Counted from the stretch's first letter, positions 11,702-24,813 are shown. The stretch: 64,000 bases of DNA from Actinernus sp. WN-2022 (GCA_030867875.1 JAOWCC010001589.1:87567537-87631536), one strand, 5' to 3'. Notes: generated by a model from the sequence alone, not told the origin. Numbers and translations: made by a program.

Positions 11702-11898
11702 TCAACAAATCTGCCACTGGATTTTTGTTGATGGGCACTGTACCTTTTGGGCAACTGTCTTCATGTTGTTGATGTTCTCCATTAGCATCTCAAACACTTG
11801 AGGAGGCAAGGTCTGTTTGAACACTTGAAGTAGTTGCTGTGGTTGACCACACACTGCTATTGCATTGGTCAGATGCTTAACAGAATTGTCGTAATCAC
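11702..11898 (-). CDS. TOMM20: TOMM20 exon 4 (C-terminal TPR-like receptor domain)
   Basis: The minus strand, after a TTTAG acceptor, encodes DYDNSVKHLTNAIAVCGQPQ followed by QLLQVFKQTLPPQVFEML. This is the hallmark segment of the cytosolic presequence-binding domain of Tom20 (LTNAIAVCGQPQQLLQV in vertebrates). The first codon is completed by the G ending exon 3, so the frame joins cleanly. The exon either reads on to a TGA at 11702-11704, adding 13 residues, or is cut at a GTACAG donor after 11744 with a last exon elsewhere. Tom20 proteins usually end in an acidic tail; the read-through tail is not acidic, so a missing last exon is possible. Tom20 is the outer-membrane receptor that recognises mitochondrial presequences. 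Confidence 0.93.
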
Positions 11899-12192
11899 CT
11901 AAACGCGATATACATATTATTTAATAAAAATAATTATTAAAAAACAGGATATACTTCAGTATGTGTTATATTATTCTTCAGTTTCTCAATCACTTCCCTT
12001 GCTAACCCATTGTCAAAGACACCAAAACTGTTTCAGTATCTCAAACAAAGTTGTAGACCCTGAGGAGAGCAGCCTCAAGGGATTCATTACTTTCGAGGTG
12101 TTCGAAACCCTGAAGAAACAGAACGAGGTTGAGAAATATTGCTTCTCAAACAATATCATTAGGGAGTATAATGTTTGTCTGGTATTTTGCTG

Positions 12193-15100
12193 CATACAGT
12201 TATTGATCACAAGGCTTGTCATTGTTATTTTCTCTGGTTCATTTTAACAAGCATTCCTATAGTATAGTGTGTGGGCATGTCAGAGGACTAGAAGTAGCTA
12301 TATACAGTTATTGATCACAAGGCTTGTCATTGTTATTTTCTCTAGTTCATTTTAACAAGCATTCCTATAGTGTAGTGGGCATGTCAGAGGACTAGAAGTA
12401 GCTGTATACAGTTATTGATTACAAGGCTTGTCATTGTTATTTTCTCTGGTTCATTTTAACAAGCATTCCTATAGTGTAGTGGGCATGTCAGAGGACTAGA
12501 AGTAGCTGTATACAGTTATTGATTACAAGGCTTGTCATTGTTATTTTCTCTGGTTCATTTTAACAAGCATTCCTATAGTGTAGTGGGCATGTCAGAGGAC
12601 TAGAAGTAGCTGTATACAGTTATTGATCACAAGGCTTGTCATTGTTATTTTCTCTGGTTCATTTTAACAAGCATTCCTATAGTGTAGTGGACATGCTAGA
12701 GGACTAGAAGTAGCTGTATACAGTTATTGATTACAAGGCTTGTCATTGTTATTTTCTCTGGTTCATTTCAACAAGCATTCCTATAGTGTAGTGGGTATGT
12801 CAGAGGACTAGAAGTAGCTGTATACAGTTATTGATCACAAGGCTTGTCATTGTTATTTTCTCTGGTTCATTTTAACAAGCATTCCTATAGTGTAGTGGGC
12901 ATGTCAGAGGACTAGAAGTAGCTGTATACAGTTATTGATCACAAGGCTTGTCATTGTTATTTTCTCTGGTTCATTTTAACAAGCATTCCTATAGTGTAGT
13001 GGACATGTCAGAGGACTAGAAGTAGCTGTATACAGTTATTGATCACAAGGCTTGTCATTGTTATTTTCTCTGGTTCATTTTAACAAGCATTCCTATAGTA
13101 TAGTGGGCATGTCAGAGGACTAGAAGTAGCTGTATACAGTTATTGATCACAAGGCTTGTCATTGTTATTTTCTCTGGTTCATTTTAACAAGCATTCCTAT
13201 AGTATAGTGGGCATGTCAGAGGACTAGAAGTAGCTGTATACAGTTATTGATCACAAGGCTTGTCATTGTTATTTTCTCTGGTTCATTTTAACAAGCATTC
13301 CTATAGTATAGTGGGCATGTCAGAGGACTAGAAGTAGCTGTATACAGTTATTGATTACAAGGCTTGTCATTGTTATTTTCTCTGGTTCATTTTAACAAGC
13401 ATTCCTATAGTATAGTGGGCATGTCAGAGGACTAGAAGTAGCTGTATACAGTTATTGATTACAAGGCTTGTCATTGTTATTTTCTCTGGTTCATTTTAAC
13501 AAGCATTCCTATAGTATAGTGGGCATGTCAGAGGACTAGAAGTAGCTGTATACAGTTATTGATTACAAGGCTTGTCATTGTTATTTTCTCTGGTTCATTT
13601 TAACAAGCATTCCTATAGTATAGTGGGCATGTCAGAGGACTAGAAGTAGCTGTATACAGTTATTGATTACAAGGCTTGTCATTGTTATTTTCTCTGGTTC
13701 ATTTTAACAAGCATTCCTATAGTGTAGTGGGCATGTCAGAGGACTAGAAGTAGCTGTATACAGTTATTGATTACAAGGCTTGTCATTGTTATTTTCTCTG
13801 GTTCATTTTAACAAGCATTCCTATAGTGTAGTGGACATGTCAGAGGACTAGAAGTAGCTGTATACAGGTATTGATCACAAGGCTTGTCATTGTTATTTTC
13901 TCTGGTTCATTTTAACAAGCATTCCTATAGTGTAGTGGGTATGTCAGAGGACTAGAAGTAGCTGTATACAGTTATTGATCACAAGGCTTGTCATTGTTAT
14001 TTTCTCTGGTTCATTTTAACAAGCATTCCTATAGTGTAGTGGACATGTCAGAGGACTAGAAGTAGCTGTATACAGTTATTGATTACAAGGCTTGTCATTG
14101 TTATTTTCTCTGGTTCATTTTAACAAGCATTCCTATAGTGTAGTGGGCATGTCAGAGGACTAGAAGTAGCTGTATACAGTTATTGATCACAAGGCTTGTC
14201 ATTGTTATTTTCTCTGGTTCATTTTAACAAGCATTCCTATAGTATAGTGGGCATGTCAGAGGACTAGAAGTAGCTGTATACAGTTATTGATTACAAGGCT
14301 TGTCATTGTTATTTTCTCTGGTTCATTTTAACAAGCATTCCTATAGTGTAGTGGGCATGTCAGAGGACTAGAAGTAGCTGTATACAGTTATTGATTACAA
14401 GGCTTGTCATTGTTATTTTCTCTGGTTCATTTTAACAAGCATTCCTATAGTGTAGTGGGCATGTCAGAGGACTAGAAGTAGCTGTATACAGTTATTGATT
14501 ACAAGGCTTGTCATTGTTATTTTCTCTGGTTCATTTTAACAAGCATTCCTATAGTGTAGTGGGCATGTCAGAGGACTAGAAGTAGCTGTATACAGTTATT
14601 GATTACAAGGCTTGTCATTGTTATTTTCTCTGGTTCATTTTAACAAGCATTCCTATAGTGTAGTGGGTATGTCAGAGGACTAGAAGTAGCTGTATACAGT
14701 TATTGATTACAAGGCTTGTCATTGTTATTTTCTCTAGTTCATTTTAACAAGCATTCCTATAGTGTAGTGGACATGTCAGAGGACTAGAAGTAGCTGTATA
14801 CAGTTATTGATCACAAGGCTTGTCATTGTTATTTTCTCTGGTTCATTTTAACAAGCATTCCTATAGTGTAGTGGGCATGTCAGAGGACTAGAAGTAGCTG
14901 TATACAGTTATTGATTACAAGGCTTGTCATTGTTATTTTCTCTGGTTCATTTTAACAAGCATTCCTATAGTGTAGTGGACATGTCAGAGGACTAGAAGTA
15001 GCTGTATACAGGTATTGATCACAAGGCTTGTCATTGTTATTTTCTCTGGTTCATTTTAACAAGCATTCCTATAGTGTAGTGGACATGTCAGAGGACTAGA

Positions 15101-16303
15101 AGTAGCTGTATACAGTTATTGATCACAAGGCTTGTCATTGTTATTTTCTCTGGTTCATTTTAACAAGCATTCCTATAGTGTAGTGGACATGTCAGAGGAC
15201 TAGAAGTAGCTGTATACAGTTATTGATCACAAGGCTTGTCATTGTTATTTTCTCTGGTTCATTTTAACAAGCATTCCTATAGTGTAGTGGGCATGTCAGA
15301 GGACTAGAAGTAGCTGTATACAGTTATTGATTACAAGGCTTGTCATTGTTATTTTCTCTGGTTCATTTTAACAAGCATTCCTATAGTGTAGTGGGCATGT
15401 CAGAGGACTAGAAGTAGCTGTATACAGTTATTGATTACAAGGCTTGTCATTGTTATTTTCTCTGGTTCATTTTAACAAGCATTCCTATAGTGTAGTGGGT
15501 ATGTCAGAGGACTAGAAGTAGCTGTATACAGTTATTGATTACAAGGCTTGTCATTGTTATTTTCTCTGGTTCATTTTAACAAGCATTCCTATAGTGTAGT
15601 GGGCATGTCAGAGGACTAGAAGTAGCTGTATACAGTTATTGATTACAAGGCTTGTCATTGTTATTTTCTCTGGTTCATTTTAACAAGCATTCCTATAGTG
15701 TAGTGGGTGTGTCAGAGGACTAGAAGTAGCTGTATACAGTTATTGATTACAAGGCTTGTCATTGTTATTTTCTCTGGTTCATTTTAACAAGCATTCCTAT
15801 AGTGTAGTGGGTGTGTCAGAGGACTAGAAGTAGCTGTATACAGTTATTGATTACAAGGCTTGTCATTGTTATTTTCTCTGGTTCATTTTAACAAGCATTC
15901 CTATAGTGTAGTGGGCATGTCAGAGGACTAGAAGTAGCTGTATACAGTTATTGATTACAAGGCTTGTCATTGTTATTTTCTCTGGTTCATTTTAACAAGC
16001 ATTCCTATAGTGTAGTGGACATGTCAGAGGACTAGAAGTAGGTGTATACAGTTATTGATTACAAGGCTTGTCATTGTTATTTTCTCTGGTTCATTTTAAC
16101 AAGCATTCCTATAGTGTAGTGGGTATGTCAGAGGACTAGAAGTAGCTGTATACAGTTATTGATTACAAGGCTTGTCATTGTTATTTTCTCTGGTTCATTT
16201 TAACAAGCATTCCTATAGTGTAGTGGGTATGTCAGAGGACTAGAAGTAGCTGTATACAGTTATTGATCACAAGGCTTGTCATTGTTATTTTCTCTGGTTC
16301 ATT
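12193..16303. repeat. 104-bp satellite array, segment A (about 39.5 monomers)
   Basis: Tandem monomers of exactly 104 bp, measured between successive attcctatag strings at 12361, 12465 and 12569, with consensus landmarks tgtcattgttattttctctg, aacaagcattcctatagtg, gtcagaggactagaagtagc and tgtatacagttattgat. Monomers differ at only a few positions (gtgggc/gtggac/gtgggt, gatca/gatta, cagtt/caggt, tagta/tagtg). The first monomer is slightly diverged. The array lies inside TOMM20 intron 3 and breaks off mid-monomer where an element is inserted. Confidence 0.98.
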
Positions 16304-16563
16304 CCCGTACCAAAATCGCAGACCTGTTACAGACATGTTTTTGACCTTTAACATACCTGTAGATTAGCTTAAACATGCCTTAAATTTTATTAACTGGCAG
16401 ATCTGCCGTTCACCTGTATGTTGTAGGGAGTTCGCCTGTATAAATCAGGTGAAAATAAGGTGAAGAAAAGACCTGTAAGAAACAGTCAACCGTAAGGCAA
16501 AGAACAGACATGTTTACATACCTGTAACAGACCTTACAGACCTGTTACAAACCTTTTTAGTAT
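16304..16563. repeat. Left subterminal repeats of the 7.15-kb element
   Basis: About ten irregularly spaced copies, in both orientations, of a cagacctgttacagacatgt-like motif and shorter parts (cctgtaacag, cacctgtat, gacctgta). They are probably transposase-binding sites by analogy with other TIR elements. Confidence 0.75.
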
Positions 16564-17359
16564 CGGATTTCGGCTTGAAATAAAGGTCACTTATCAGCTT
16601 CCTGTGTCTGGGCTTTGTCATATTGACTGCAGATCCCGGCTGTCAAATATCCTTTTGAAAAGCTTACTAATTATAATAAATGCAATCGTAGTTCTTTTTA
16701 TTTGCGCTTTTACCTCTACATTGTCTCCCCAGGATATGATAGTCTCACAATATTACTAGTTTCATATATGATATGCACGTGAAAACGTTGTTGATCGATT
16801 GTAGACATTTAATTAACACAGTTTTCTTTGTTTAAATAACTCATCTACTTGAAAAGCCTAATTACATGTCTTCTCTTTTTATAACTTTAACATGTAAGAG
16901 GATAACAGATACAAGTACAAAAGTTATGTATCCTGATACACGATTAAATTGAGTAACGCAGTTGCAATCCTTTACAAAACTTAATTAACTCAGATCTTTG
17001 TCTTCATTTTCGAGGATCGTGAGTGTTGTTCGGGTACAACAACAACAACAACAACAACAAATTTTATTTCGTACTGGAATTAATAATAGTTACAGGTTTA
17101 CTGGAAAAATGAAAAGCTCAATAATTGGTACTGGTAGGCTCAGAATAACTAGAAAGCTAAACTAAGCTGAGCCACCGGAACAAAGTTCAGATTGCAATTT
17201 GATATGGCGGTCAGAACGAAAACAATGTACATAATTTGTTATATAATAAATACAAGAAACGGACACACGTAAACATAACAGGGACAACGAATAAAAGACA
17301 ATCTGCTGAAAATAATATTTTAAATTGAAATTGAAAAGGCAAATTGAAAAGATATTTGA

Positions 17360-19260
17360 TCAATATTTACTTATAAGATCTTTTTTCAAACAATTTTTGA
17401 ATTTGTATTTAGTCAAGAATTTAAGGTTTTTGTCTAGTGAATTCCATATTTTTGGGCCTTGAAAACGAATATTAAATAGACCATAATTAGTTCGAATAGC
17501 AGGAAGATAATAAGAAGAAGTGGATGCTAGGCGAGTGTTGTAATGATGGATTTCAGAGAGAGGTTTAAAGAAATCTCTAAAAACAGTTGGGAGGGTATTT
17601 GTGTGATATTGATACATAAATAAAGCAGTGTGAGAGAGGACTAAGTCGTTTAGTTTTAAAATTTGCAATTTTTTGAACAAAGGGGTAGAAGATGCATCAT
17701 ATTTAGAAAATGTAATAATACGAAGGGCCTTTTTCTGAAGAATAAACAAAGGACGAGTTGAAGTCTGATATGTATTCCCCCAGATTAGTAAACCATAGGT
17801 GAGGTAAGGATATATAAGGGAATAATACAAATTAGTAAGTATGTATACATTTAGATAATAACGTAATTTAGAAAGAACGCCAATGCTTCTGTTTACCTTT
17901 TTACATATTTCATTTACATAGGGTTTCCAGCTTAGATTACTATCAATGAGTACTCCTAGATATTTCACTGACTTAACCTGTTTAATGGGTTTATTATTTA
18001 AGGTCAGATTAACTGGGAAAGACATTTTTTTCTGGTGAGGATGAAATAAAACAAAATTTGTTTTAGTGATGTTTAAGGAGAGCTTGTTTGAGCACAGCCA
18101 TGTATTTACAAGTTTTAACTGTTTGTTAATTGTCTGTTCAAGATTATGTAAACTTTTATCTGCATAGAATAAGTTGGTATCATCTGCAAAAATATGGAAG
18201 TCAAGAATTTTGGAACTATTGCAGATATCATTTATATATAAAAGAAATAAGATAGGTCCAAGAACTGATCCTTGAGGAACACCACAGGGAATAAGCTTTT
18301 CTTCAGACATTGTGATTCCAACTGAAGTAAATTGCTTCCTATTACTTAAATATGATTTAAACCAATTTAGTGCAACCCCTCTAATTCCATAGTGATGAAG
18401 TTTAGAGATCAGAATTTCGTGATTAACTGTATCGAATGCTTTACTGAAGTCAAGGAAAAGCCCACAGGAAGTAAGACCTTTATCAATTGCACTTTGAATT
18501 CTGTCAATGATAGAAACAATTGCATGGGTTGTAGAATGACCAGAGCGAAAGCCAAATTGCTTAAAGTAAAGTATATGGAATTTTTCAAGATAGGTAGTTA
18601 GCCGCTTACACATAAGCTTTTCAAGCAATTGATTAAAAATTGACAAAAGCGAGATCGGTCGATAGTTATTTAATAGATAGGCAGAACCCTTTTTAAATAC
18701 AGGAACTACCCTAGCAATTTTAAAGTTGTCTGGAACAACTCCGTTTGAAAACGAAAAATTAAATAAGATTTCCAAGGGTTTTGAGATTAAATTACTTAGA
18801 GATTTGAGAAGATTTACTGGAATACTAAAAGGTCCAGCAGCCTTATTAGAGTTTAAGTTTCCGATTTCCTCTTCAATCTCAGATTGAGTAACTGGAAAGA
18901 CAAAGAAACTATTCACTTGAGGATGGATTAAATAAGAAGTAAATGAAGTGTCAGTAGAAGGTATATTGCTTGCAAGACTGTTTCCTATATTAGCAAAATA
19001 GTCATTAAATGCAGTTGCTATAGCTCTGGGATCAGTAATTGTTTGTTCATTTATTGTAATTTTAGTAGGGTAGTTTGATTTTTTAGATTTGAGGGAAATA
19101 ATTTGTTTAATACCTTTCCAGGTATTTTTAATATTATTGTTATTTATTTGAAAGTAGTGGCAGTAGTAGGTTCTTTTGCTTATAGCTATTAAATGTTTTA
19201 GTTTATTGCGATAAAATTTATAGTTGGAGTGGTAATAATTATTTTTTGTTCTCAGAAATT
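17360..19260 (-). pseudogene. LINE reverse transcriptase (3' half of ORF)
   Basis: The frame, open from the frameshift near 19260 to a stop at 17360, begins with a linker (FYRNKLKHLIAISKRTYY) and continues into a complete RT. Visible motifs are GFRSGHSTTHA, LFLDFSKAFDTVNH, CGVPQGSVLGPILFLLYIND and the catalytic FADDTNLFYA. They are followed by the thumb region with KYLGVLIDSNLSW and the C-terminal LIYPYLTYGLLIWG box. The order and wording fit the CR1/L2/Rex group. Only the upstream homopolymer frameshift interrupts it. A sequencing error in that A/T run could explain the break. Confidence 0.9.
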
Positions 19261-20654
19261 TTTTGAAAAGTTTTTTTTTTTTTATTTATAGAAGTTCTTA
19301 TTCCTTTTGTAATCCATGGTTTATAGTGAAATTTCATTTGTTTATTTGTTAATATTTTAATGGGTACATGTTTATTTACTAGGTTATTTAGTTTGTTATA
19401 GAATGATTGAAAAATAGAATTAATATCACTTGTATTAGAGAAGCATGAATCCCAATCTATAGACTGCATATCACTTAGTAGGGCTGACTCATCAAGTGTA
19501 GAATAATCTCGTTTATATATCTTATGTTTTTTCGTTGGAAAGGCAAACTTGTCTATAATTAAGAAGTTAGGGAGATGATCTGTTAAATCATAAATGATAT
19601 TGCCACTAGTAGTATGAAAATCTAGAGAGTTAAAGAAAATGTTGTCAATCAGAGTGGCGGAATGATCTGTTATTCTAGTTGGCTGCAAAATGTGAGGTTG
19701 AAAAAAATATGAATTCATGGAATTTATAAACTCTTCTGTAGTGTAATTTGATTCAAAATTTAATAGATTGATATTGAAGTCCCCCATTATGATACACTTT
19801 TTGTTTTCTCTATGAATTTTTTCGATTTTTTCAAAAAAAGATTTCATAAAATTTCCAAAATTAGAATTTGGGTGTCTATAGACAGTGGCACAGAGTACTT
19901 TTCCATGAGATTTACTTTCAATTTCCAGCCAGACAGATTCGTAGTCATCGGAAGAGAAGTTCAAATCATGCCTAGTTCTATACTGTAAATTTTCCTTAAT
20001 ATAGAAACCAACTCCTCCAGCAAGGGAGTGACTAGGCTGATAGATGAAATCATATCCAGGCATAGAAATATTTAAAGAAGGATCAGACTGGAAGTTATAT
20101 CTAATTTCAGAGAGACCAATTAAATTAAAATTAAGCTGTAGATCTGCAAGCATTGTTGTTAACGTATCAAAGTTTGCATTTAAACTTCTAATATTACAAT
20201 GAATAGCAGAGAATGAATTATCTATAGTGTTACCAGTAAAATCCTGTCTGCTATGAATATCATGAGTAGTATAGTATTTAAAGTTGACCTGAGAAGGAAG
20301 ATGAGAGTCTATATCAACATTATCAAGATTTGGAGTACTATTAATAGAAGAAATAATATCAAAGCGGGGTAAGTCCAAAACTTTCATTTGAGCTAGCTGA
20401 TTTGAACATAAACATGGAGTGTTAGAATTAAAAGCTAGATCAATAAGGTCACTATTACTAATATTATAAAAAGGAAAAGTTTGAGACCTACAGTTTAAAC
20501 AAAGCCATAAATCCCCAGTTCTAGAGAAATACTTATATTCTTTCCTAGAAAGGTTAGAACATTTTAGATGATACCACCCTAAGCAATAGTCACATTCAAT
20601 AGCTAATGAATTGTCTTTGACAATCTTGTGACAATTATGACATATGTCATCCAT
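19239..20654 (-). pseudogene. LINE ORF 5' half: PHD finger plus APE-type endonuclease
   Basis: 471 codons starting MDDICHNCHKIV. Residues 5-55 form a C4HC3 PHD finger (Cys5, Cys8, Cys21, Cys24, His29, Cys32, Cys52, Cys55). From about residue 148 an exonuclease-endonuclease-phosphatase fold follows: HCNIRSLNAN, GLSEIRYN (catalytic Glu), CIIMGDFNINLLNF (Asp/Asn) and LTDHLPNFLII (catalytic His). The endonuclease nicks target DNA for target-primed reverse transcription. The PHD finger could read histone tails; that is inference. The frame leaves the RT frame in a run of A residues just before the stop at 19239. Confidence 0.9.
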
Positions 20655-20690
20655 AATAAGGTAGTGGTAAAATAAATAGTACTACCGGAA

Positions 20691-23139
20691 CTTTCCACTT
20701 TAGTGCTGCTGCATTAACGTATCCTGAAAGTGAAAGAGTCAAGATCTTTGATTCAGTGGTCACGAACTACGTAGAATACAACGTACTGCTAGCCAACTGC
20801 CCGACTATCAAACACACCGGGCAAACACAATTTACAGCGATTTTCAATAGTACGCGGACAAAGGTAGCCATCTGAGAAAACAGCTAACCGACTTCCATAT
20901 ACAAAGAAGGTTCGTTCTGCCGAACTCACTGAAATATAGGGTACAATAAAGAACATCGTACAGACAAATAACATCGTACGATCATAACTACAACGGCCAA
21001 CAGAATATTTATGAACGATGGCCGTATGAAGCTCTCCGAATACGGTAAGTTTCGAACGGGAATTCGCGCTGTTGAAATACTCGATTAACGGCATTAGAAC
21101 GTGATATTGAAAATCGCTGTAATTTAAAAACATTGATTTTTGGCTCGCTCTTTCAAGTTCTGTCATGTTGTTTTAGCGCCAATATTTTGATTGACAGGTC
21201 CTGAAAGGGAACGCGACTTGAAATCCCTTGTAGCATGCACGCGCGGCGTTGAAACAGCGACATGAAGGAAATGAAATAACGATGAACGTCTGAAAATGTC
21301 TGAAATTGCGAGAGCGACAGAGAGAAATAAGAAAACAATAGACAAAATTCCAACAGCGACATGCCCACCTTCCGAGATTGCGACACAACTAGTTTTGAAA
21401 CTCGGACAGGGGAGATGCATACCCCTCTAAAAGGGCCTCAATAAACAAGCAGAGTAACACCAGAAACTACACGATAATAACCATGCGCAGATAGAAGGGA
21501 AATATACAATTATTAATTGTATTGTCGCGATCGCTTTTGAGCCTAAACGTAATTTAGAAGACGAAACTGGTATAATTATTGTCTCCAGCGGTGTAGATCG
21601 CAAGGGCTGTCGCCAACATGTTTGGAAATATATTTAAATATAAATATATATAATTACTACTATTCAATTTATACAGATAATTTGTAGGTCTATAGGAAAT
21701 ATGTTGGGTCACTGAAACCTCAAGAAAGATCCCGAAGAATATGCACACATTTTTGAACGTTAAGATTTTCGCTACGATTTAAACATCTGTAAGTTTACGT
21801 TAAAAATATGTACTTGTTCTTCGCGATATTTCTCGACTTACAACGGTCACACAAACATTCTGTGGACCCCCTCCCTACATAAACTGAAAAGTATGGCACA
21901 TGTAAAAGCTCAAACTTTACTTACCTCCAACTTTTACCAGCTTTTTCTCTCTGCTCTCACGGTCGCAATTTCCCCCCTTTGGAACGCGCGTTAATGGAAC
22001 AGTGTTAAATTCTTTGGTTTCAGTTTAACCAAAAACTGGAATGTGCTTCTTCGAATTTCGTTGTGTACTCTGTTTAGCCGGAGCAGTTAATACAAACGAA
22101 GTAATCAAAGCAATCGCTATATATACTACGTACAGTATATGCAGACTCCAACGACCAATGTAGCTATAAAAGTGTTCAAATCTCACAAACCAATCACGTC
22201 TTAGGAGATATCGTATTGTCAATTGTTGCAAAATGTTGATTTGTAGCGTGATCGTGAGCGCCAGAGCATGCATGAATGAAAGGCAAACAAGTATAGTGTA
22301 TTTAGTTTGGTAGCATTCTAACATTAACCTTAGTATTGAGACAACTTTAGAAGCTACATATAGTTTTGAGAACGTCTGCACGCAGGCTACGTTAACCGTA
22401 TCGTGAGTAGAAATACTAGCTTGGTAACTTTAGAATAGGTGCATGCATGATAGCAATTAAACTAATGTTTGTTCAGTGATAAGTGACTTCGAAAGGTCAC
22501 ACACAAAGTATACGTTTCAAGACGTTTGGCACGCTACACGGATCAAGAGGAGCATTGTACTTACAAATACGTTCAATAATGGGTCGACGTAAAAGAAAGT
22601 TTAATCCTGAAAGTTCAGCAGCCCGGCAATGAAACTGATACTCTTCCCCCACTCTTCACTATGAAATCACTGATTCCCACAACCGTACAGAAGATATCTG
22701 CACTTGATCACTAGAAGAACATGCTACTAAACTATCTGGGGACGGCAGCCGATGAACCTTTTCAAGATATGCCGAAAGATGATCATGGCAAAGAAAAGAA
22801 CACACCGGGACGAAACAGTGAGCTTAGCTACCACAGACTATTATAATTATTTTAATAATCAAATAAAGGTAAGATTTTTCTTAGGTGCATACGGATCGGG
22901 ATTTGTAGTTTAGCAAGTTCAAGCATGATAAGTTCGTGGATCGCGACCTATTACGTATAAGACTAATTATAAAAAAAGATGTAGCAAAAATAAAAGCAAA
23001 AAATAGTGGAAAGCTTGTTAAAATACTACAGTGTTTACATTAAATACGGTATAAAAACGAACTATTGAACTTTGGACTGCTCATCAGATTATTTTTGTCT
23101 GTTTAACATACAAATTATCTATGCTATTTTGCGTGCGTC
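20691..23139. other. Interior of the 7.15-kb element, no gene recognised
   Basis: Open frames on the minus strand at 20789-21166 and 22025-22381 have no motif I can recognise and lack a coding look. A decayed transposase exon is possible but not supported. Confidence 0.4.
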
Positions 23140-23457
23140 ATTTTACATCCAGGAGTTTATACATGCAGGTCTTTTACAGGTCTTAATCAGGTGAACAGAT
23201 AAGGTCAAGAGCAGATAAAGGAGTGCAACTTGTTAAACAAATTAGTTTAATTAGAAAAGACCTTTTACATGTCTGTTACAGGCGAAAGGAAAGGCGAAGT
23301 GCAGACATTGAAACCCGATTTTTTTAGTCCCGTCTTACACAGGCGAATGGCAGGCTTACAGACATGTCGTTTTCCCCCTCTTGACCTGCAGTACGACTGA
23401 AAATACATAATACAGACCTGTAACATGTCTGTAACAGGTCTGCGGTTTTGGTACGGG
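23140..23457. repeat. Right subterminal repeats of the 7.15-kb element
   Basis: Copies of aggtctt, acatgtctgttacagg, acaggcgaa and gacatgt, in both orientations, mirror the left end. Confidence 0.75.
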
Positions 23458-24413
23458 TTTTAACAAGCATTCCTATAGTGTAGTGGGCATGTCAGAGGAC
23501 TAGAAGTAGCTGTATACAGGTATTGATCACAAGGCTTGTCATTGTTATTTTCTCTGGTTCATTTTAACAAGCATTCCTATAGTGTAGTGGGCATGTCAGA
23601 GGACTAGAAGTAGCTGTATACAGGTATTGATCACAAGGCTTGTCATTGTTATTTTCTCTGGTTCATTTTAACAAGCATTCCTATAGTGTAGTGGGTATGT
23701 CAGAGGACTAGAAGTAGCTGTATACAGTTATTTATCACAAGGCTTGTCATTGTTATTTTCTCTGGTTCATTTTAACAAGCATTCCTATAGTGTAGTGGGC
23801 ATGTCAGAGGACTAGAAGTAGCTGTATACAGGTATTGATCACAAGGCTTGTCATTGTTATTTTCTCTGGTTCATTTTAACAAGCATTCCTATAGTGTAGT
23901 GGGTATGTCAGAGGACTAGAAGTAGCTGTATACAGTTATTTATCACAAGGCTTGTCATTGTTATTTTCTCTGGTTCATTTTAACAAGCATTCCTATAGTG
24001 TAGTGGGCATGTCAGAGGACTAGAAGTAGCTGTATACAGGTATTGATCACAAGGCTTGTCATTGTTATTTTCTCTGGTTCATTTTAACAAGCATTCCTAT
24101 AGTGTAGTGGGTATGTCAGAGGACTAGAAGTAGCTGTATACAGTTATTGATCACAAGGCTTGTCATTGTTATTTTCTCTGGTTCATTTTAACAAGCATTC
24201 CTATAGTGTAGTGGGTATGTCAGAGGACTAGAAGTAGCTGTATACAGTTATTGATCACAAGGCTTGTCATTGTTATTTTCTCTGGTTCATTTTAACAAGC
24301 ATTCCTATAGTGTAGTGGGCATGTCAGAGGACTAGAAGTAGCTGTATATAGTTATTGATCACAAGGCTTGTCATTGTTATTTTCTCTGGTTCATTTTAAC
24401 AAGCATTCCTATA
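23458..24413. repeat. 104-bp satellite array, segment B
   Basis: The satellite resumes exactly in phase with segment A after the 7.15-kb insertion and runs about nine monomers until the 400-bp element. Confidence 0.98.
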
Positions 24414-24813
24414 GGCGAATCCTTGCTGACGTCATTGTTTACATTTTTGCCTCATTAGCATAAATTAAACTTCAAGCTACAAACAAACAGACTATATCAG
24501 TTGAAAGAGAATTTTAAACTGAGTAACCACCGAAAATTTGAGATTGATATGTTAAATATTTACGGAGAAATTGACTTTTCAAAACTATAAAATGGGCTGG
24601 GGGGCAAGAGTTGCTGACAGCCATACATTCATTGTAAATTTTGAGCTTTTTAAACGCTCATTCCTCAAAATATATTTATCATATCACTCTCAAATTTTCG
24701 GTGATTATCAAGTGTGACAATCTCTTTCGATTTATGGACTCTGTTTGTTTGTATGTACGTCGCTTGAAGTTTGATGTATGCTAATGAGGAAAAAACGTAA
24801 ACAAGGATTCGCC
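24414..24813. mobile_element. 400-bp foldback MITE inserted in the satellite
   Basis: The ends ggcgaatccttg and caaggattcgcc are perfect inverted repeats. Pairing continues through most of the element (caaacaaacagact, gagattgatatg and ccgaaaattt on the left answer their complements on the right). The satellite reads ...cctata before and tatagtg after, giving a TATA duplication (or CTATAG if the first G/C pair belongs to the target). No coding capacity. Confidence 0.93.

Larger units (their letters stand above)
17037..20690 (-). mobile_element. Nearly intact non-LTR retrotransposon (PHD-endonuclease-RT)
   Basis: A minus-strand LINE with the 3' tail at 17037-17059 made of a TTG microsatellite (ACA on the plus strand), and coding from 20654 to 17360. 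It carries a PHD finger, an APE-type endonuclease and an RT, with one frame break in a homopolymer near 19270. It is nested inside the 7.15-kb TIR element, so it is younger than that insertion. The exact 5' end is unclear. Confidence 0.9.
16304..23457. mobile_element. 7.15-kb TIR DNA transposon inserted in the satellite
   Basis: The ends are cccgtaccaaaatcgcagac on the left and, inverted, gtctgcggttttggtacggg on the right. The TIR continues as cctgttacagacatgt, about 35 bp in all with one mismatch. The satellite monomer is interrupted at ttcatt/ttttaac, implying a 2-bp TT duplication. Both ends are followed by many copies of acctgt, gacatgt and acaggtct motifs. No transposase was recognised, so it is probably non-autonomous or decayed. 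A LINE has inserted at 17037-20690. The superfamily is unassigned. Confidence 0.93.

Noticed and set aside
11702..11743. Treating the 13-residue read-through as the certain C-terminus of TOMM20
   Set aside because: A GTACAG donor follows the last conserved codon, and Tom20 tails are normally acidic, so the end was left open.
11963..12247. 94-codon plus-strand open frame
   Set aside because: It runs antisense to the TOMM20 intron just beyond exon 4 and ends in the first satellite monomer. No homology recognised.
20789..22381. Minus-strand frames of 125 and 118 codons inside the 7.15-kb element considered as transposase exons
   Set aside because: No catalytic motif, and composition looks like chance open frames.
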